NCBI RefSeq assembly: GCF_036324505.1
Contig: NC_086350.1
Location: 25,801,257 to 25,865,256 of the forward strand
DNA length: 64,000 nt
From: Eleginops maclovinus
Taxonomy: Eukaryota > Chordata > Actinopteri > Perciformes > Eleginopidae
Direction: 5' to 3'
Part shown: positions 1 through 10,789 of the stretch, piece by piece
Position numbering within the stretch: position 1 is the stretch's first letter
Layout of the letters: each line of letters starts with the position of its first letter
Program-made: the position numbers and the translations under genes
Notes under the pieces: generated by a model
The model's database searches: none
Seen by the model: the letters and a program-made list of their open reading frames with translations, nothing else
What the model was told of the DNA's origin: nothing

Positions 1-319
1 ATTTTGCAGTACATTAAGTGTGCGGTAAATATATGAGTGCAGTACATTACGTGTGTAAGTTAAGCATATGTGTGCAAAATAAACACTATATCACAAAGTC
101 ATTTTGAAAAAAGAATTGCACTGTTTATTGTGCTTCACATTTAGGTCAAAAACATTTCAGAACATCGATCTGGCTTCTTTAAATTAAAAAAATAACTGAA
201 GCACTATGAAATATTTGTGGACAGGTGTGGAACATTACCAGTCCTTGGGCCTACCATACTCCCAGGTGACACAATGGGGGCCTAGGGCAGGCCTACATAT
301 TCTGCCTGTAGTAGTCCAA
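1..319. other. non-coding flank of hAT element
   Basis: AT-rich sequence with no convincing ORF. It lies on the 3' side of the minus-strand hAT gene and may hold that element's other end, but I could not find a terminal inverted repeat here. Confidence 0.4.
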
Positions 320-2390
320 TCAGTGGGAAACATGAAGCCTGTTCTTGGTTTTTAAAAGCCTCTCAATATCAGGTTCAAGCTGACTAACTGACAAAGTGAG
401 AATGTCATGTAGGTGAGAGTCAGATAAAGCATTCCTCAGTTTGGACTTGTTAAGATTCATAAGGCTGAAAGCCTGCTCACAGACATAAGTACTTCCAAAG
501 AGGGATAACATAACCTGGGCATGTTTGCGGATCTTGCCATATCTGTGTGCGGGAATAGACCTGTAAAAGTCTTGTAAGGAAAGCTCTCTGAACCTGCTAT
601 GGAGGTCTGAATCAGACTGAAGTTCCAAAAGTTCCATTTGAAGCTCCTCACTGACTGCATCCACATTCACAGAAAAAGGTTGAGCAAACAGCTCAAATGC
701 TGTTGTATTTCCACGAAAATCTTCAAAGCGATGGTCGAACTCCACCTCAAGATTGTTGAGAATGTCGAGGTATTTTGGTGTGTCTTCCTCCATCAACCCA
801 ACTTCTCTGAGGCTGGGGAAATGTGCCAAATTTCCTGAAAATACAGACACAAAGACAAAAGCAGCAATGTAAGATGCAAGGTTGTTCATGAAATGAAATG
901 AAATACCAATCATCAATCAAATGGTGGGCAGGGGATATATTTTGTTTTGTTTATGGCTGCAGTAGACTATGAAAAGCAATACAACTACTGTTTTGGATTT
1001 AATGCCTGGTTTAGTGGTTTTAAAAAGAACATCTATTTTCCACCAACACAAAGTATACATGCATCACAAACAATATATCTATGATAGCATGGTTGTGACA
1101 ACAAGCGTAATACATTGTTTTATGTTCAATAAAATATTAAAGTTAGATCTCACCTGTTGAAAGATGTCTGCTAAGCAGCTGGAGCTTTTGCTTGAAGGCT
1201 TTGACATGGTCATACATCTGCGTGATCATCTGGTCTCTCCCTTGGAGCTGAAGATTGAGGATATTCAGCAGCTCTGTGATGTCCACATGAAAAGCCAGGT
1301 CTGCAAGCCAGTGTCTGTCCGTGGGCACTTGGATGTTGTTCGTCTTCGTGGCTTGAAACTCTCTTATTTCCTCGCGCAGATCAAAGAAACGCCGCAAAAC
1401 TTTCCCACGGCTCAACCACCGCACCTCCTGATGGTACAATACATCACCATACTGGGCATCCATCTCATCAAGCAGAGCTTTGAATTGACGGTGTGAGAGG
1501 GCCTTTGAGCGAATATTGTTGACAATGGCGACGACATCCTGCATTACGTTTTTCAAGCCCATGTTTTTAGCGCACAGTTGCTCCTGATGCAAAATACAAT
1601 GGTACTTTAAAATCGAGCCACCAAACTCGGAGACCTTGTCCGACACAAGAGCAGTTAGCCCTGCTCGCTTACCGACCATGGCGGGGGCTCCATCAGTCGT
1701 GATGCCAGATAGGGTTTCCCACTTCAAACCGTTCTTGTCCAGAACTCGCTCCACTGCCATAAAAATATCCACACCTTTTGTTGTCCCTTTCAATGTTTCA
1801 AGGCCCGCTAGTTCTTGACACACTTCAAAGTCCTCATTGACGCCTCGCAAAAACACCAGCAACTGTGCTGAGTCGGACATGTCGGTGCTTTCATCGCACG
1901 CAATGGAGAAGGCAGAAAAGTGACTTGCTCTTTGGGCTATCTGACCTCGAACGTCTTCGGCCATGTCCTCAACGCGGCGGGTGACAGTGTTCCGTGACAG
2001 GCTAATTTGAGAAAATACACGCATCTGATTTGGACACACATCTTGGGCAGCAATTGTCAAACACTCCTTGACGAAATCACCCGCTGCAAAAGCTCTCCCA
2101 CTTCTCACGATTGCATTGCTAATGCGATAACTAGCCCGAGTGGCATTTTCTTGTGCAGTCGACGGCTGAAGTAGAGTTCGCTGCTGGGTGGTTAGCTTTG
2201 TTAGCAAGTCTGCTAACTTGACCTTGCGATGTTCTCCAGTGTACTTTGCGAACTCAGCCGCATGCTTAGTTAGATAGTGACGGCGAATGTTGTATTCCTT
2301 TGAAACAGCGACCCTCTGCTTACATACCAGACACACTGCATTGGAATCTACCTCGGTAAAAAAATAGTCCTGTTCCCAAGTTTTTTAAAA
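320..2390 (-). pseudogene. hAT transposase, two exons, N-terminus broken
   Basis: Exon 1 (about 2390 down to 1154) carries a BED-like zinc finger with CLVC...H-x4-H spacing and then the RNase H-like hAT core (ACDESTDMSDSAQLLVF; TTDGAPAMVG). Exon 2 (834 to 320) carries the hAT C-terminal dimerisation region (GSTYVCEQAFSLMN). The 1153-835 intron has a CAG|GTGAG donor and a TTTTCAG acceptor. In-frame coding extends upstream of 2336 through WEQDYFFTEVDSNA, but a TAA stop sits about seven codons before that and no start codon is left in frame. Hence I call it a pseudogene. The catalytic core otherwise reads through about 600 residues. Confidence 0.8.
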
Positions 2391-2655
2391 TTTTCGTTTG
2401 TCTGTGTGCCACAGCCTACTACGCTCCATCCTTGAATCCTCTCACTCACTGGTCTTGGGCGTTATCGGGTAGCTAGGAGCTGACTGGAGCTCAACAGCGC
2501 CATCCTATGGCATTATTTGGTAGTGCGCCAATAAATAATTTTCAACGAGAGCTTCCGATCGTTTATGGTGGGACAGTGCGGGAAGGCACGGGCCAAATAT
2601 AATCGGTCGCGGGCCAAGTTTGGCCCGCGGGCCCCAATTTGGGCAGCCATGTCCT
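320..2655 (-). mobile_element. hAT DNA transposon (GTF2IRD2/Charlie-type), decayed
   Basis: A two-exon transposase gene on the minus strand is followed, at its 5' side near 2590-2655, by a GC-rich end reading (minus strand) GGCTGCCCAAATTGGGG and GGGCCCGCGGGCC. That style is typical of Charlie-like hAT termini. The opposite terminus was not identified, so the left boundary is only the end of the coding region. GTF2IRD2-type proteins are known to carry a domesticated Charlie8 transposase; this copy looks like an ordinary transposon, not a host gene, because its N-terminus is broken. Confidence 0.75.
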
Positions 2656-2660
2656 AGACA

Positions 2661-2926
2661 AACCAGAAATGGGGCTCAAAGTGCAAAATAGTGAACTTAT
2701 CCATACTCATATTGTAAAAGGATAGTTTAGGATTTTTTTAAGCGAGATTGTATGTACTTAGCAGCTAGTCAGTGGATCATACACAGTAGACTGCTGCCAG
2801 CAGCAAAACTAAAGCAAGCCTAATCAAATCAATGTCAGTTTAATGTACTTTACATTATAAAAGTGTGTACCATTTGAGGTTGCTGCCAGACGATTTTTTC
2901 CGATAAGAAAACCAAGTATATCTCAC
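2661..2926. other. no gene seen
   Basis: No coding potential or repeat that I recognise. Confidence 0.4.
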
Positions 2927-3183
2927 TCTCTCCAGCACACCAGACTCCATTGACAAAAAATGGCTATTTTACTTTGCAGCACAAAGAAGTTGCTAGTCTA
3001 CTGCTGCCTCATTGAGGTCGTTTATGTAATTTAGGTAAATCACAACAAAGCTGAACTATCAACAAAGACATAGAATAGCACAATTAAACTTTATCATTGA
3101 GCCAGCAGTAGACCAGCAATTTCTGTGTGATGCAGGTCAAATTGCTGTTTTTGCCAATGGAATCAGGTGTGCTGGAGAGAGTG
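2927..3183. repeat. long imperfect palindrome (fold-back/MITE-like)
   Basis: The left arm from 2927 (ACTCTCTCCAGCACACCAG) matches the reverse complement of the right arm ending near 3183. The match continues inward through a stretch around TCTACTGCTG, giving arms of roughly 110 bp separated by a short spacer. No target duplication was resolved. Confidence 0.7.
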
Positions 3184-3910
3184 AATTAACAAGCATACTT
3201 CAGTTTCCTGTCGGAAAGGGCTGCTTGATGGCAAGGTAAAGCAGGAACAATATAAATTAATATAGTAAGTGTACACTGAAAATGGAAACGAGTTTTCAGC
3301 CTTGGTGGCATCATACTACGTCCCCATCGTGCACAAATGACTGACAGACTTTTGGCCAATTTGATCTTTTGCAAATGCAATGCAGCATAGGGCCCTGACA
3401 TAGAACAGCACACCTCTGTTCATTGTCATGTTCATGACACTTCACATCTAGTCCCCTTCCAGACACACACACACACACATTTTTTTGGGAGTGAGGATAT
3501 CTTGTATAAAGTGGTGACATGTTTGAAAAGGTTAAGGTTACACTTAGGTTTTGAAATGAATTAAAAAGACTGAAAATGTTTTTTAGTGGTAACACATTTG
3601 GAAAAGTTACATTCAACTGTTTTTTGATCCTCCAAATACCTGTTTGATGGTGAAGACATGTTTTTGAGTTCAAGGCTAGATTTAAGTTTTAAGGCGAAGA
3701 GTGTTTGCAAAAATGAGGATCTTTTGAGACAGTTATAGTGCAATAAGCAATGGAAATACAATGTCAGCACTTTCTGTGGAAATTACATTTGCCTTTGTTT
3801 ATTTCAAATGTGTTTGAACAATGTTCTTGGTTTGATAAATATATACATATCTTAAAAGCATACATGATTTGTGTAAATGTTATTTCTCCGTTGTTAAAAG
3901 GACTTGAAAC
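3184..3910. other. no gene seen
   Basis: Short ORFs on the minus strand lack any recognisable motif. A short CA run lies at 3463-3479. Confidence 0.4.
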
Positions 3911-4071
3911 TCAAACGGTAGGACTTGGGACTTGACTTGAGACTTGTCGGTCTGGACTTGGGACTTGACTCGGGACTTGCTTGTCTTGACTTGGGACTTG
4001 ACTCGGGACTTGAAAGCAAAGACTTGAGACTAACTTGTGACTTGCAAAACAATGACTTGGTCCCACCTCTG
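3911..4071 (-). repeat. MITE end with AAGTC-rich tandem repeat
   Basis: Reads on the minus strand from CAGAGGTGGGACCAAGTCA into repeated AAGTCCCGAGTCAAGTCCC units. The CAGAGGTGGG terminus is hAT-like and abuts the truncated 3' side of the neighbouring LINE. Confidence 0.65.
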
Positions 4072-5845
4072 CCTTGAACACCTTCCTAGGGAGGTGCCCA
4101 GGTGGAATCCTTACTAGTTGCCCAAAACACCTCAACTGGCTCCTTTCAACGCGAAGGAGCAGCGGTTCTACTCCGAGTCCCTCCGGGATGACTGAACTTC
4201 TCTCCTTAGCCCTAAGGGAGATGCCAGCCACCCTGCGGAGAAATCCCATTTCGGCCGCTTGTATCCGCGATATCGTTCTTCCGGTCATGACCCATCCTTC
4301 ATGACCATAGGTGAGGGTAGGAACGAAAATGACCCGGTAGACAGAGAGCTTTGCCTTCTGGCTCAGCTCTCTTTTCGTCACAACGGTGCGGTAAAGCGAC
4401 TGCAGTACCGCTCCCGCTGCTCCGATTCTCCGGCCCATCTCACGCTCCATTGTTTCCTCACTCGAGAACAAGACCCTGAGATACTTGAACTCCTTCACTT
4501 GGGGTAAGGCTTCATTCCCTACCTGGAGGGGACAGTCCATCGGTTTCCTGCTGAGAACCATGGCCTCAGATTTGGAGGTGCTGATCCTCATCCCAGCCGC
4601 TTCACACTCGGCCGCGAACCGATCCAGTGAGTGCTGAAGGTCACAGACCGATGAAGCCATTAGGACCACATCATCTGCAAAAAGCAGTGGTGCAATCCTT
4701 AGCCCGCCAAACTGCAGACCCCCTCCCCCACGACTACGCCTTGAAATCCTGTCCATGAATATCACAAACAGGATTGGTGACAGGATCCGGTCCAACGTGC
4801 GACCGAGAACCCGGACACAGCTCTCGCTTTGAGAGTACAGAGATTGGATGGCCCTGAGTAGAGACACCCTCACCCCATACTCCCGCAACACCTCCCACAG
4901 TATCTCCCTGGGAACCCGATCATACGCCTTCTCAAAATCCACAAAGCACATGTAGACCGGATGAGCGTACTCCCAGGCCCCCTCCAGGATCCTTGCGAGA
5001 GTGAAAAGCTGGTCCTTCGTTCCACGACCAGGACAGAATCCACATTGTTCCTCCTCAATCTGAGGTTCGACAATCGGCCGGACCCTCCTTTCCAGCACCT
5101 TAGAGTAAACTTTCCCGGGGAGGCTGAGTAGTGTGATGTGGCACACACCCTCTGATCCCCCTGTTTAAAAAGGGGAACCACCACCCCGGTCTGCCACTCT
5201 TTCGGTACTGTTTCCGACTTCCACGCAATGTTGATGAGATATGTCAACCATGACAGTCCCTCAACACCCAGAGCCTTCAGCATTTCTGGGCGGATCTCAT
5301 CCATCCCCAGGCTTTGCCACTGTGGAGCTGTTTGACTACCTCAGTGACTTCCCCCCGTGAGATTGGAGTTGATCCCCCTTCATACTCCAGCTCCGCCTGT
5401 GACATAGAGGGTGGAGTTGTCGGGTTCAGGAATTCCTCAAGGCAGTGTCCGAACTACGGGGGGACTCGGGGGATCCGAGACCCCCTGAAACTGACACGAG
5501 ATCCCCCGAAAACATGATTTGGGAAATGTTGGGGGGTCTCTAAAATATCAGTCAAGTCAAGCGCAAGAGCAAGCGCCCCCCCCCCCCCGAGAGAAAAATG
5601 GGACCCCCCGCAAATCTCGGCATAGTTCGAACACTGCCTCAAGGTGTTCCTTCCACCGCCCTAACACACTATCAGTTGAAGTCAACAGCGTCCCATCCTT
5701 ACTGTACACAGCTTGGGTGGTTCCCTGCTTCCCCCTCCTGAGGTGTCGTACGGTTTTCCAGAACAACTTTGGTGCCGACCGAAAGTCCTTCTCCATGGCT
5801 TCTCCAAACTTCTCCCATACCCGCTGCTTTGCCTCGGCCATGGCT
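4072..5845 (-). mobile_element. Rex3-like (RTE-clade) LINE, truncated at both ends
   Basis: The minus strand encodes a non-LTR reverse transcriptase. Motifs, in order, are GITLLSLPGK-like text, CGFCPGRGTKDQL, FVDFEKAYDRVPR (first catalytic Asp), SPILFVIFMDRISRR, LLFADDVVLM (catalytic FADD box) and a C-terminal region ending near LPRKVFK. Frames change several times between 4870 and 5300, and there is a small deletion just before SPILF, so it is inactive. A second copy at 47.4 kb has a (GATG)n 3' tail, the trait described for Rex3. The 5' part (MAEAKQRVWEKFGEAM) is separated from the RT by an inserted MITE at 5443-5636. Confidence 0.85.
5443..5636. mobile_element. 194-bp hAT MITE inside the LINE
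   Basis: The ends CAGTGTCCGAACTA and TAGTTCGAACACTG are inverted. The element is flanked on both sides by CCTCAAGG (5435-5442 and 5637-5644), an exact 8-bp target duplication, as expected for hAT. The interior is C/G-run rich. Confidence 0.88.
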
Positions 5846-5883
5846 GAGGCTGCAGGTTTTTATAGGTTTTTCAACAAAATTAA

Positions 5884-6568
5884 AGGTCTCCTATTCTGCT
5901 ATATTTCAACAATATATTGTAGGTCCATATCTATACAATACTTGTCTGTGAAGTCTTTTGCTCAAAATACCAAACAGATCCCCCATCGTAGAATGCCTCA
6001 TACCCCTCTATTTCAGCCCTGTTCCTGAAGTGCTGTTTCTGTGACTCGCTTTAAATTTGAGCTGAGCTGAAGCTGGCCACGCCCCTTTGGAGCGCCATAC
6101 AGCTCTCTGTCTGAAGAGAGAAGCTAAACGCTGCCGTGATTAAACCCCATATTATGTTCAAACCACATCCAGCATTATTTCTGAAACACTTCGCAGTGTT
6201 TACCACGAGAACAGAGACATTACATGTATTATATATACAACAACTCTAAGTCCCTCCTGCAGACATCCTGCTGAACACACAGACACACAGAGGTGCTCGG
6301 AGGGGATTCAGCTCGCGACTGTATATTGCGGACGATAGGTTGAGACGTGTTATGTGGGTGGGAAGTTGTGAGGAGTTCAATGTAAAGCCCACATTTTGGT
6401 CATTACGTCATATCGGCAGCAAATCTGGATCAGTTTTTAGAGATGTAGGTCAAAAGGAAAAGAGAGAGGGTTGTATTTTCTGACACTTTGTGAGTCTCCT
6501 TACACACCTAGGACACATATTTATGTATAAAAGACAGCAAAAAGTGCATTTTGTAAAATAGGGGACCT
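5884..6568. mobile_element. TTAA-flanked MITE, long form (685 bp)
   Basis: Terminal inverted repeats AGGTCTCCTATT and AATAGGGGACCT are flanked by TTAA at 5880-5883 and 6569-6572. TTAA duplications point to the piggyBac or Kolobok groups; the sequence does not decide which. Other copies are at 21605, 29560 and 36898. Confidence 0.85.
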
Positions 6569-6572
6569 TTAA

Positions 6573-7079
6573 AAATGCATAAAGTTTCCTAACAAACTAA
6601 CTATCTAATGTACGAGGATGACCTTATTAACCAACCTCACACAGAAGTCTTTTGTTATACAGTATTATATCTCCTAATGTTTTACACCTATTATGTTTTA
6701 ACTCGGATGCTACGGATAGCATCTTTAGCACAGATGTAGCGCCCTCTCACTGAAATGCTAACCCAAGTCTAAACATTCATTCACGTGAGCTGAATAAAAA
6801 CAACAGAGAGAAATAAGGTGCTTGAATTTAACTTAGAAAATAAACAGCATTCATGGATGGTCTGTTTTAACCACAGAGCCATAAGATAAGTCCAATATTT
6901 ACATGAAGAATACTCTACCAGGCCCCAACACAACAAACAGCTCTGAGTTCAAGTTGTGTTCCCCTGTTCAGCCGAGAAGCAGACCCCTTTAGCAGCCTGG
7001 AACTAATGGAGCTACTAGCAGAGAGACAAAAAGCTAGGAGCAGCAGTCAAGGCAGAGACCTATCACTCAATGTGACCAC
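6573..7079. other. no gene seen
   Basis: AT-rich, no supported ORF or recognised repeat. Confidence 0.4.
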
Positions 7080-7540
7080 GCCCTAATTTATGCTTACACT
7101 TTAAGGCTTAATATAACTAAAGGGGGTGCGTTATAAAAAAATTCACTCCCCAAACCGTTGTCATGAAGTTGGAATCTAACTATATCCAGAATATGTTTCT
7201 TTGGATCCAGGCTGGAAACATGTTTATTTCTGCTGTAAAGTAGGGCATTTGAAAATGGAGGTCTATGGGAATTGCGCCTTTCTGCATCCACATCCTATGG
7301 GCCACAAGATGAACTGCAGTTTGTGGCACTTCCTTATGGGCTTCATGGCTCTGCCCCGCAGTTTGCCGCTTGGTTGGGACGTGTCACGTGGGCAAAACTG
7401 GATCAGCTCGTTTGTACCCCCATTTTTAGAGATGTGGGAGGAAAAGAGAGAGGGTTGTATTTTACACACTTTGTGAGTCTCCTTACACACATATTTATGT
7501 ATAAAAGACATACAAAGTGCAGTCTTTTTCAAATAGAACA
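7080..7540. repeat. chimeric repeat including part of the TTAA MITE
   Basis: The stretch 7370-7530 matches the interior of the TTAA MITE (compare 6345-6550) but lacks its terminus. The left part carries a different dispersed sequence. ORFs here are translations of the repeat. It ends about 60-100 bp before the first exon of the repeat-protein gene and includes TATAAAAGA at about 7500. Confidence 0.55.
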
Positions 7541-7599
7541 CAAATCCAAACCTTCCTGTGTTCCGGAATACATTGCACTCCGGAACAAGAACGGTGTCA

Positions 7600-7795
7600 T
7601 AGCAGAAGAGTTCCGGAATGCTTAAAGACTTTGAAGTCCACTTCGGTTCTGTAGCAGCCAGTCTCTTCATTGCATTGCAATTGAACAGCAGCATTGTACG
7701 TTGGCACCCGCAAACTACAATCGCAACCTAACGCATTTCACAGAAAGGATATTTCAAGAAAGAAATACAGAGTCAGACTGAAATCCATCACTGAA
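7600..7795 (+). other. candidate 5' untranslated exon of the repeat-protein gene
   Basis: A strong splice donor CTGAA|GTAAGT lies at 7795/7796 and pairs with the acceptor TTATACAG|ATT at 7947/7948. In the frame of the downstream start there is a TGA near 7680 and no ATG after it, so this exon would be untranslated. The transcription start is not determined; the lower bound is arbitrary. Confidence 0.5.
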
Positions 7796-7968
7796 GTAAG
7801 TCTAAGTGGATCTTATCTATAAATACTTAGGATTTTGTGTTTTCATATACATACATGTTGTTTTAACATTGTAGTTTGAGTAGTTTAATGTAACTTTTTT
7901 AATATTAGGCTTTAAACACTGACAATAATTTATGTTATGTTATACAGATTGTCAAACGCAAGTCAACC

Positions 7969-9443
7969 ATGGACATCCGGTACAGCCCATACCAAAAAAA
8001 GGCTGGGACAATGGTAAGTCTCTTCTCTGCTTTATAGCTGAAAACTGCATACACATTCACAAAATCATATACATCCATGCTATTTTATGTCAAGGCCACA
8101 ACATATTACATACAACTACAACTGTGAAATGATGTGCTCCCAAACTATCATCAATAAACAAATAAACTAACAAAAAGGAAATCTTTTCTAGGCAAATGAC
8201 CATCAGCTGAACATCAGGGCTCACAGAAGAGATCAAACTGACAGGTAAGTGTAGCATTAGAGTTCAATAACTTCCAATTTAAGATCCCAAAGATGAGATC
8301 TGGATTGATTGTTGTAGTAATAGCTTTTAACAAAGTGTGCTAACTAATGTTTTGACATAAACATGTCTTTATCTGACTTTTAGCAGAAACCGCAGCTTTC
8401 AAAAGCCAGCCACTATGGGTCACCAAAGCAGGGACTACTACTATGGACACTCTGATGCCAAGAAGCTCCCCCTGCCTCCAGGGCCCCCATCTGCCCACAA
8501 AAAGATGAAGTTGAAGAGGAGTGATGGGAAAAAATACCCTCATGACGTTACGATGTCTCCTGCTCCTGCCTACACTGGGAAAATCAAAAGCAAGATGTTT
8601 CAAAACCTAAAAGCTATGAGAGGAAGATGTTCTCCAATGGAGGTTGACCCACCTCAGAAGCGTCCCAATCGGATGTCTCAAGATGTTACGATGTCTCCTG
8701 CTCCTGCCTACACTGGGAAAATCGAAAGCAAGATGTTTCAAAACCAAAAAGCTATGAGAGGAGGATGTTCTCCAATGGAGGTTGACCCCCCTCAGAAGAG
8801 TCCCAATCGGATATCTCAAGACGTTACGATGTCTCCTGCTCCTGCCTACACTGGGAAAATCGAAAGCAAGATGTTTCAAAACCAAAAAGCAATGAGAGGA
8901 AGATGTTCTCCAATGGAGGTTGACCGAGATGTGGAAATGAGTCCGGCTGCCACTGTGTTCAACACAAGGAACACAAATACATTCCAACAACGTCAGCCCA
9001 GAAGGCGTAGTCCAATGGAGGTTAACCCAGCTCCAAAGCGTCCCAAGCGGATGTCCCGATATATGGAAAAGCATCCAGCTGCCGCTGCGGTCAACACAAG
9101 GAACACAAATACATTCCAACAACGTCAGCCCAGAAGGTGTACTCCAATGGAGGTTAACACAGCTCCAAAGCGTCCCAACCGGATGTCCCGAAATATGGAA
9201 AAGCATCCAGCTGCCGCTGCGTTCAACACAAGGAACACAAATACATTCCAACAACATCAGCCCAGAAGATGTAGTCTAATGGAGGTTAAGCCAGCTCCAA
9301 AGCGTCCCAACCGGATGTCTCGACATGTGGAAATGCGTCCTGCCTTAACTGTGTCCAACACAAGGAACACACAACTTCAAAACAGCTGGTGTTGTCCAGA
9401 AATGGTTTACCCTGCTCTGAAGCAATCCTTCCTGATTTACTGA
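7969..9443 (+). CDS. unrecognised repeat protein, 385 aa, three coding exons
   Basis: Coding exons are 7969-8013, 8192-8244 and 8384-9443. All introns are GT-AG (donors ATG|GTAAGT and CAG|GTAAGT; acceptors TTTTCTAG and CTTTTAG), and the joined frame stays open to TGA at 9441. The start has a strong context (CAACCATGG) and is the first in-frame ATG after an upstream stop. The first 86 residues are polar and basic (MDIRYSPYQKKAG; LPLPPGPPSAHKKMKLKR, nuclear-signal-like). Residues 87-385 are seven repeats of 46, 46, 36, 44, 44, 44 and 39 residues, most with a core resembling SPMEV-(D/N)-P-x-x-KRPNRMS. No signal peptide, membrane segment or known domain is seen. It is likely intrinsically disordered and perhaps nuclear (inference). 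The last acceptor is TAGCAG, allowing in-frame loss of one codon. No canonical AATAAA is seen within 300 bp after the stop. Confidence 0.7.
8544..9440 (+). repeat. coding tandem repeats (about 138- and 132-bp units)
   Basis: Two subfamilies lie head to tail. The first three units begin DVTMSPAPAYTGKI and are nearly identical in DNA; the third is cut short at PMEVD. The next four begin like DVEMSPAA or NMEKHPAAAA and contain NTRNTNTFQQ. Both subfamilies share the PMEV...KRPNRMS core, so one probably descends from the other. The last unit is the most divergent and lacks the basic KRPNRMS tail. Confidence 0.85.
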
Positions 9444-9754
9444 AATGCTCCGAAGCATCACAATCGAAGCAATCTATGGAGCTATTATCCTGCCATAACT
9501 TTACAAACAAACAAGTGTTACATATGAGTTACTCACAAACACAGTGTGGTTTACATATATTTACATTTTTATTGTAAGTTTGTTGTATTCATTTTATTTA
9601 TTCTCTGGGTGATTAAGTGTTTGTGTAATGTCTTTTGCTGAGAAAACGACAACAAACTCACCTGTTGACCATTCAAGTGTTAATGTAGTATGATATCGGA
9701 TCTCTAGAAAGAGCACTGTCATCAGATTGGCAGGGGCTGATACTTACTCTGCGT
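9444..9754 (+). other. 3' flank of repeat-protein gene
   Basis: AT-rich probable 3' UTR. No canonical polyadenylation hexamer was seen, so the transcript end is unknown. Confidence 0.4.
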
Positions 9755-10789
9755 TACGGTGGCCCTGAAGTGCAAGTCAGAACAACATTTCACAAAACAC
9801 AACAACGTTTCACAAAACACAACAACATTTCACAAAACACAACAACATTTTACAAAACACAACAACATTTAACAAAACACAACAACATTTCACAAAACAC
9901 AACAACATTTAACAAAACACAACAACATTACAACATTTAACAAAAGACAACAACATTTTACAAAAGACAACAACATTTAACAAAAGACAACAACATTTTA
10001 CAAAACACAACAACAATTAACAATACACAACAACATTAACATTTCACAAAACACACCAACATTTCACAAAAGACAACAACATTTCACAAAACACAACAAC
10101 ATTTCACAAAACACAACAACATTTAACAAAACACAACAACATTTCACAAAACACAACAACATTTCACAAAACACAACATTTCACACCATTTCACAAAACA
10201 CAACAACATTTAACAAAACACAACAACATTTCACACCATTTCACAAAACACAACAACATTTAACAAAACACAACAACATTTCACACTATTTCACAAAACA
10301 CAACAACATTTACAAAAGACAACAACATTTTACAAAAGACAACAACATTTTACAAAAGACAACAACATTTTACACACATTTCACAAAACACAACAACATT
10401 TTACAAAAGACAACAACAATTCACAAAACACAGCAACATTTCACAAAACACAACAACATTTCACAAAAGACAACAACATTTCACAAAAGACAACAACATT
10501 TATAAAACACAACAACATTTCACAAAACACAACAACATTTACAAAACACAACAACATTTTACAAAAGACAACAACATTTCACAAAACACAACAACATTTT
10601 ACAAAACACAACAACATTTACAAAACACAACAACATTTCACAAAACACAGCAACATTTCACAGATTATGGAAAGGGTCTTCCTTTAGGGAGAACACTCCT
10701 TGTTTGTGATTGGACACAGCTAGCCGGAGAAACACTGCTGTGATTGTTTTGTGGAATGTGGTTTTGACTTGCACTTCAGGGCCACCGTA
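9755..10789. mobile_element. MITE carrying a large internal minisatellite
   Basis: The left end TACGGTGGCCCTGAAGTGCA at 9755 is matched exactly in inverse by the right end at 10789. Weaker identity continues inward to about 44 bp (…CACATTCCACAAAAC on the right, …AACATTTCACAAAAC on the left). No clear target duplication is seen (left flank CTGCGT, right flank CCGCTC). It contains no ORF of its own; the unique part lies at 10660-10745. Confidence 0.8.
9780..10661 (+). repeat. minisatellite, about 20-bp unit, about 44 copies
   Basis: Tandem copies of AACAACATTTCACAAAACAC with variants (TTTAAC, TTTTAC, AAAAGAC). The unit is the same sequence as the inner part of the host MITE's inverted repeat. 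Confidence 0.92.

Noticed and set aside
7263..7694. Overlapping ORFs on both strands around 7.2-7.7 kb
   Set aside because: They translate the MITE and chimeric repeat; the same text recurs elsewhere in the window.
8607..9257. 216-aa ORF antisense to the repeat-protein gene
   Set aside because: It is a shadow of the regular repeats on the coding strand; the plus strand has introns, start context and a full frame.
9780..10661. Regular short repeats that might be taken for a CRISPR array
   Set aside because: Repeats are directly adjacent with no unique spacers, in a vertebrate genome, and derive from the MITE end.
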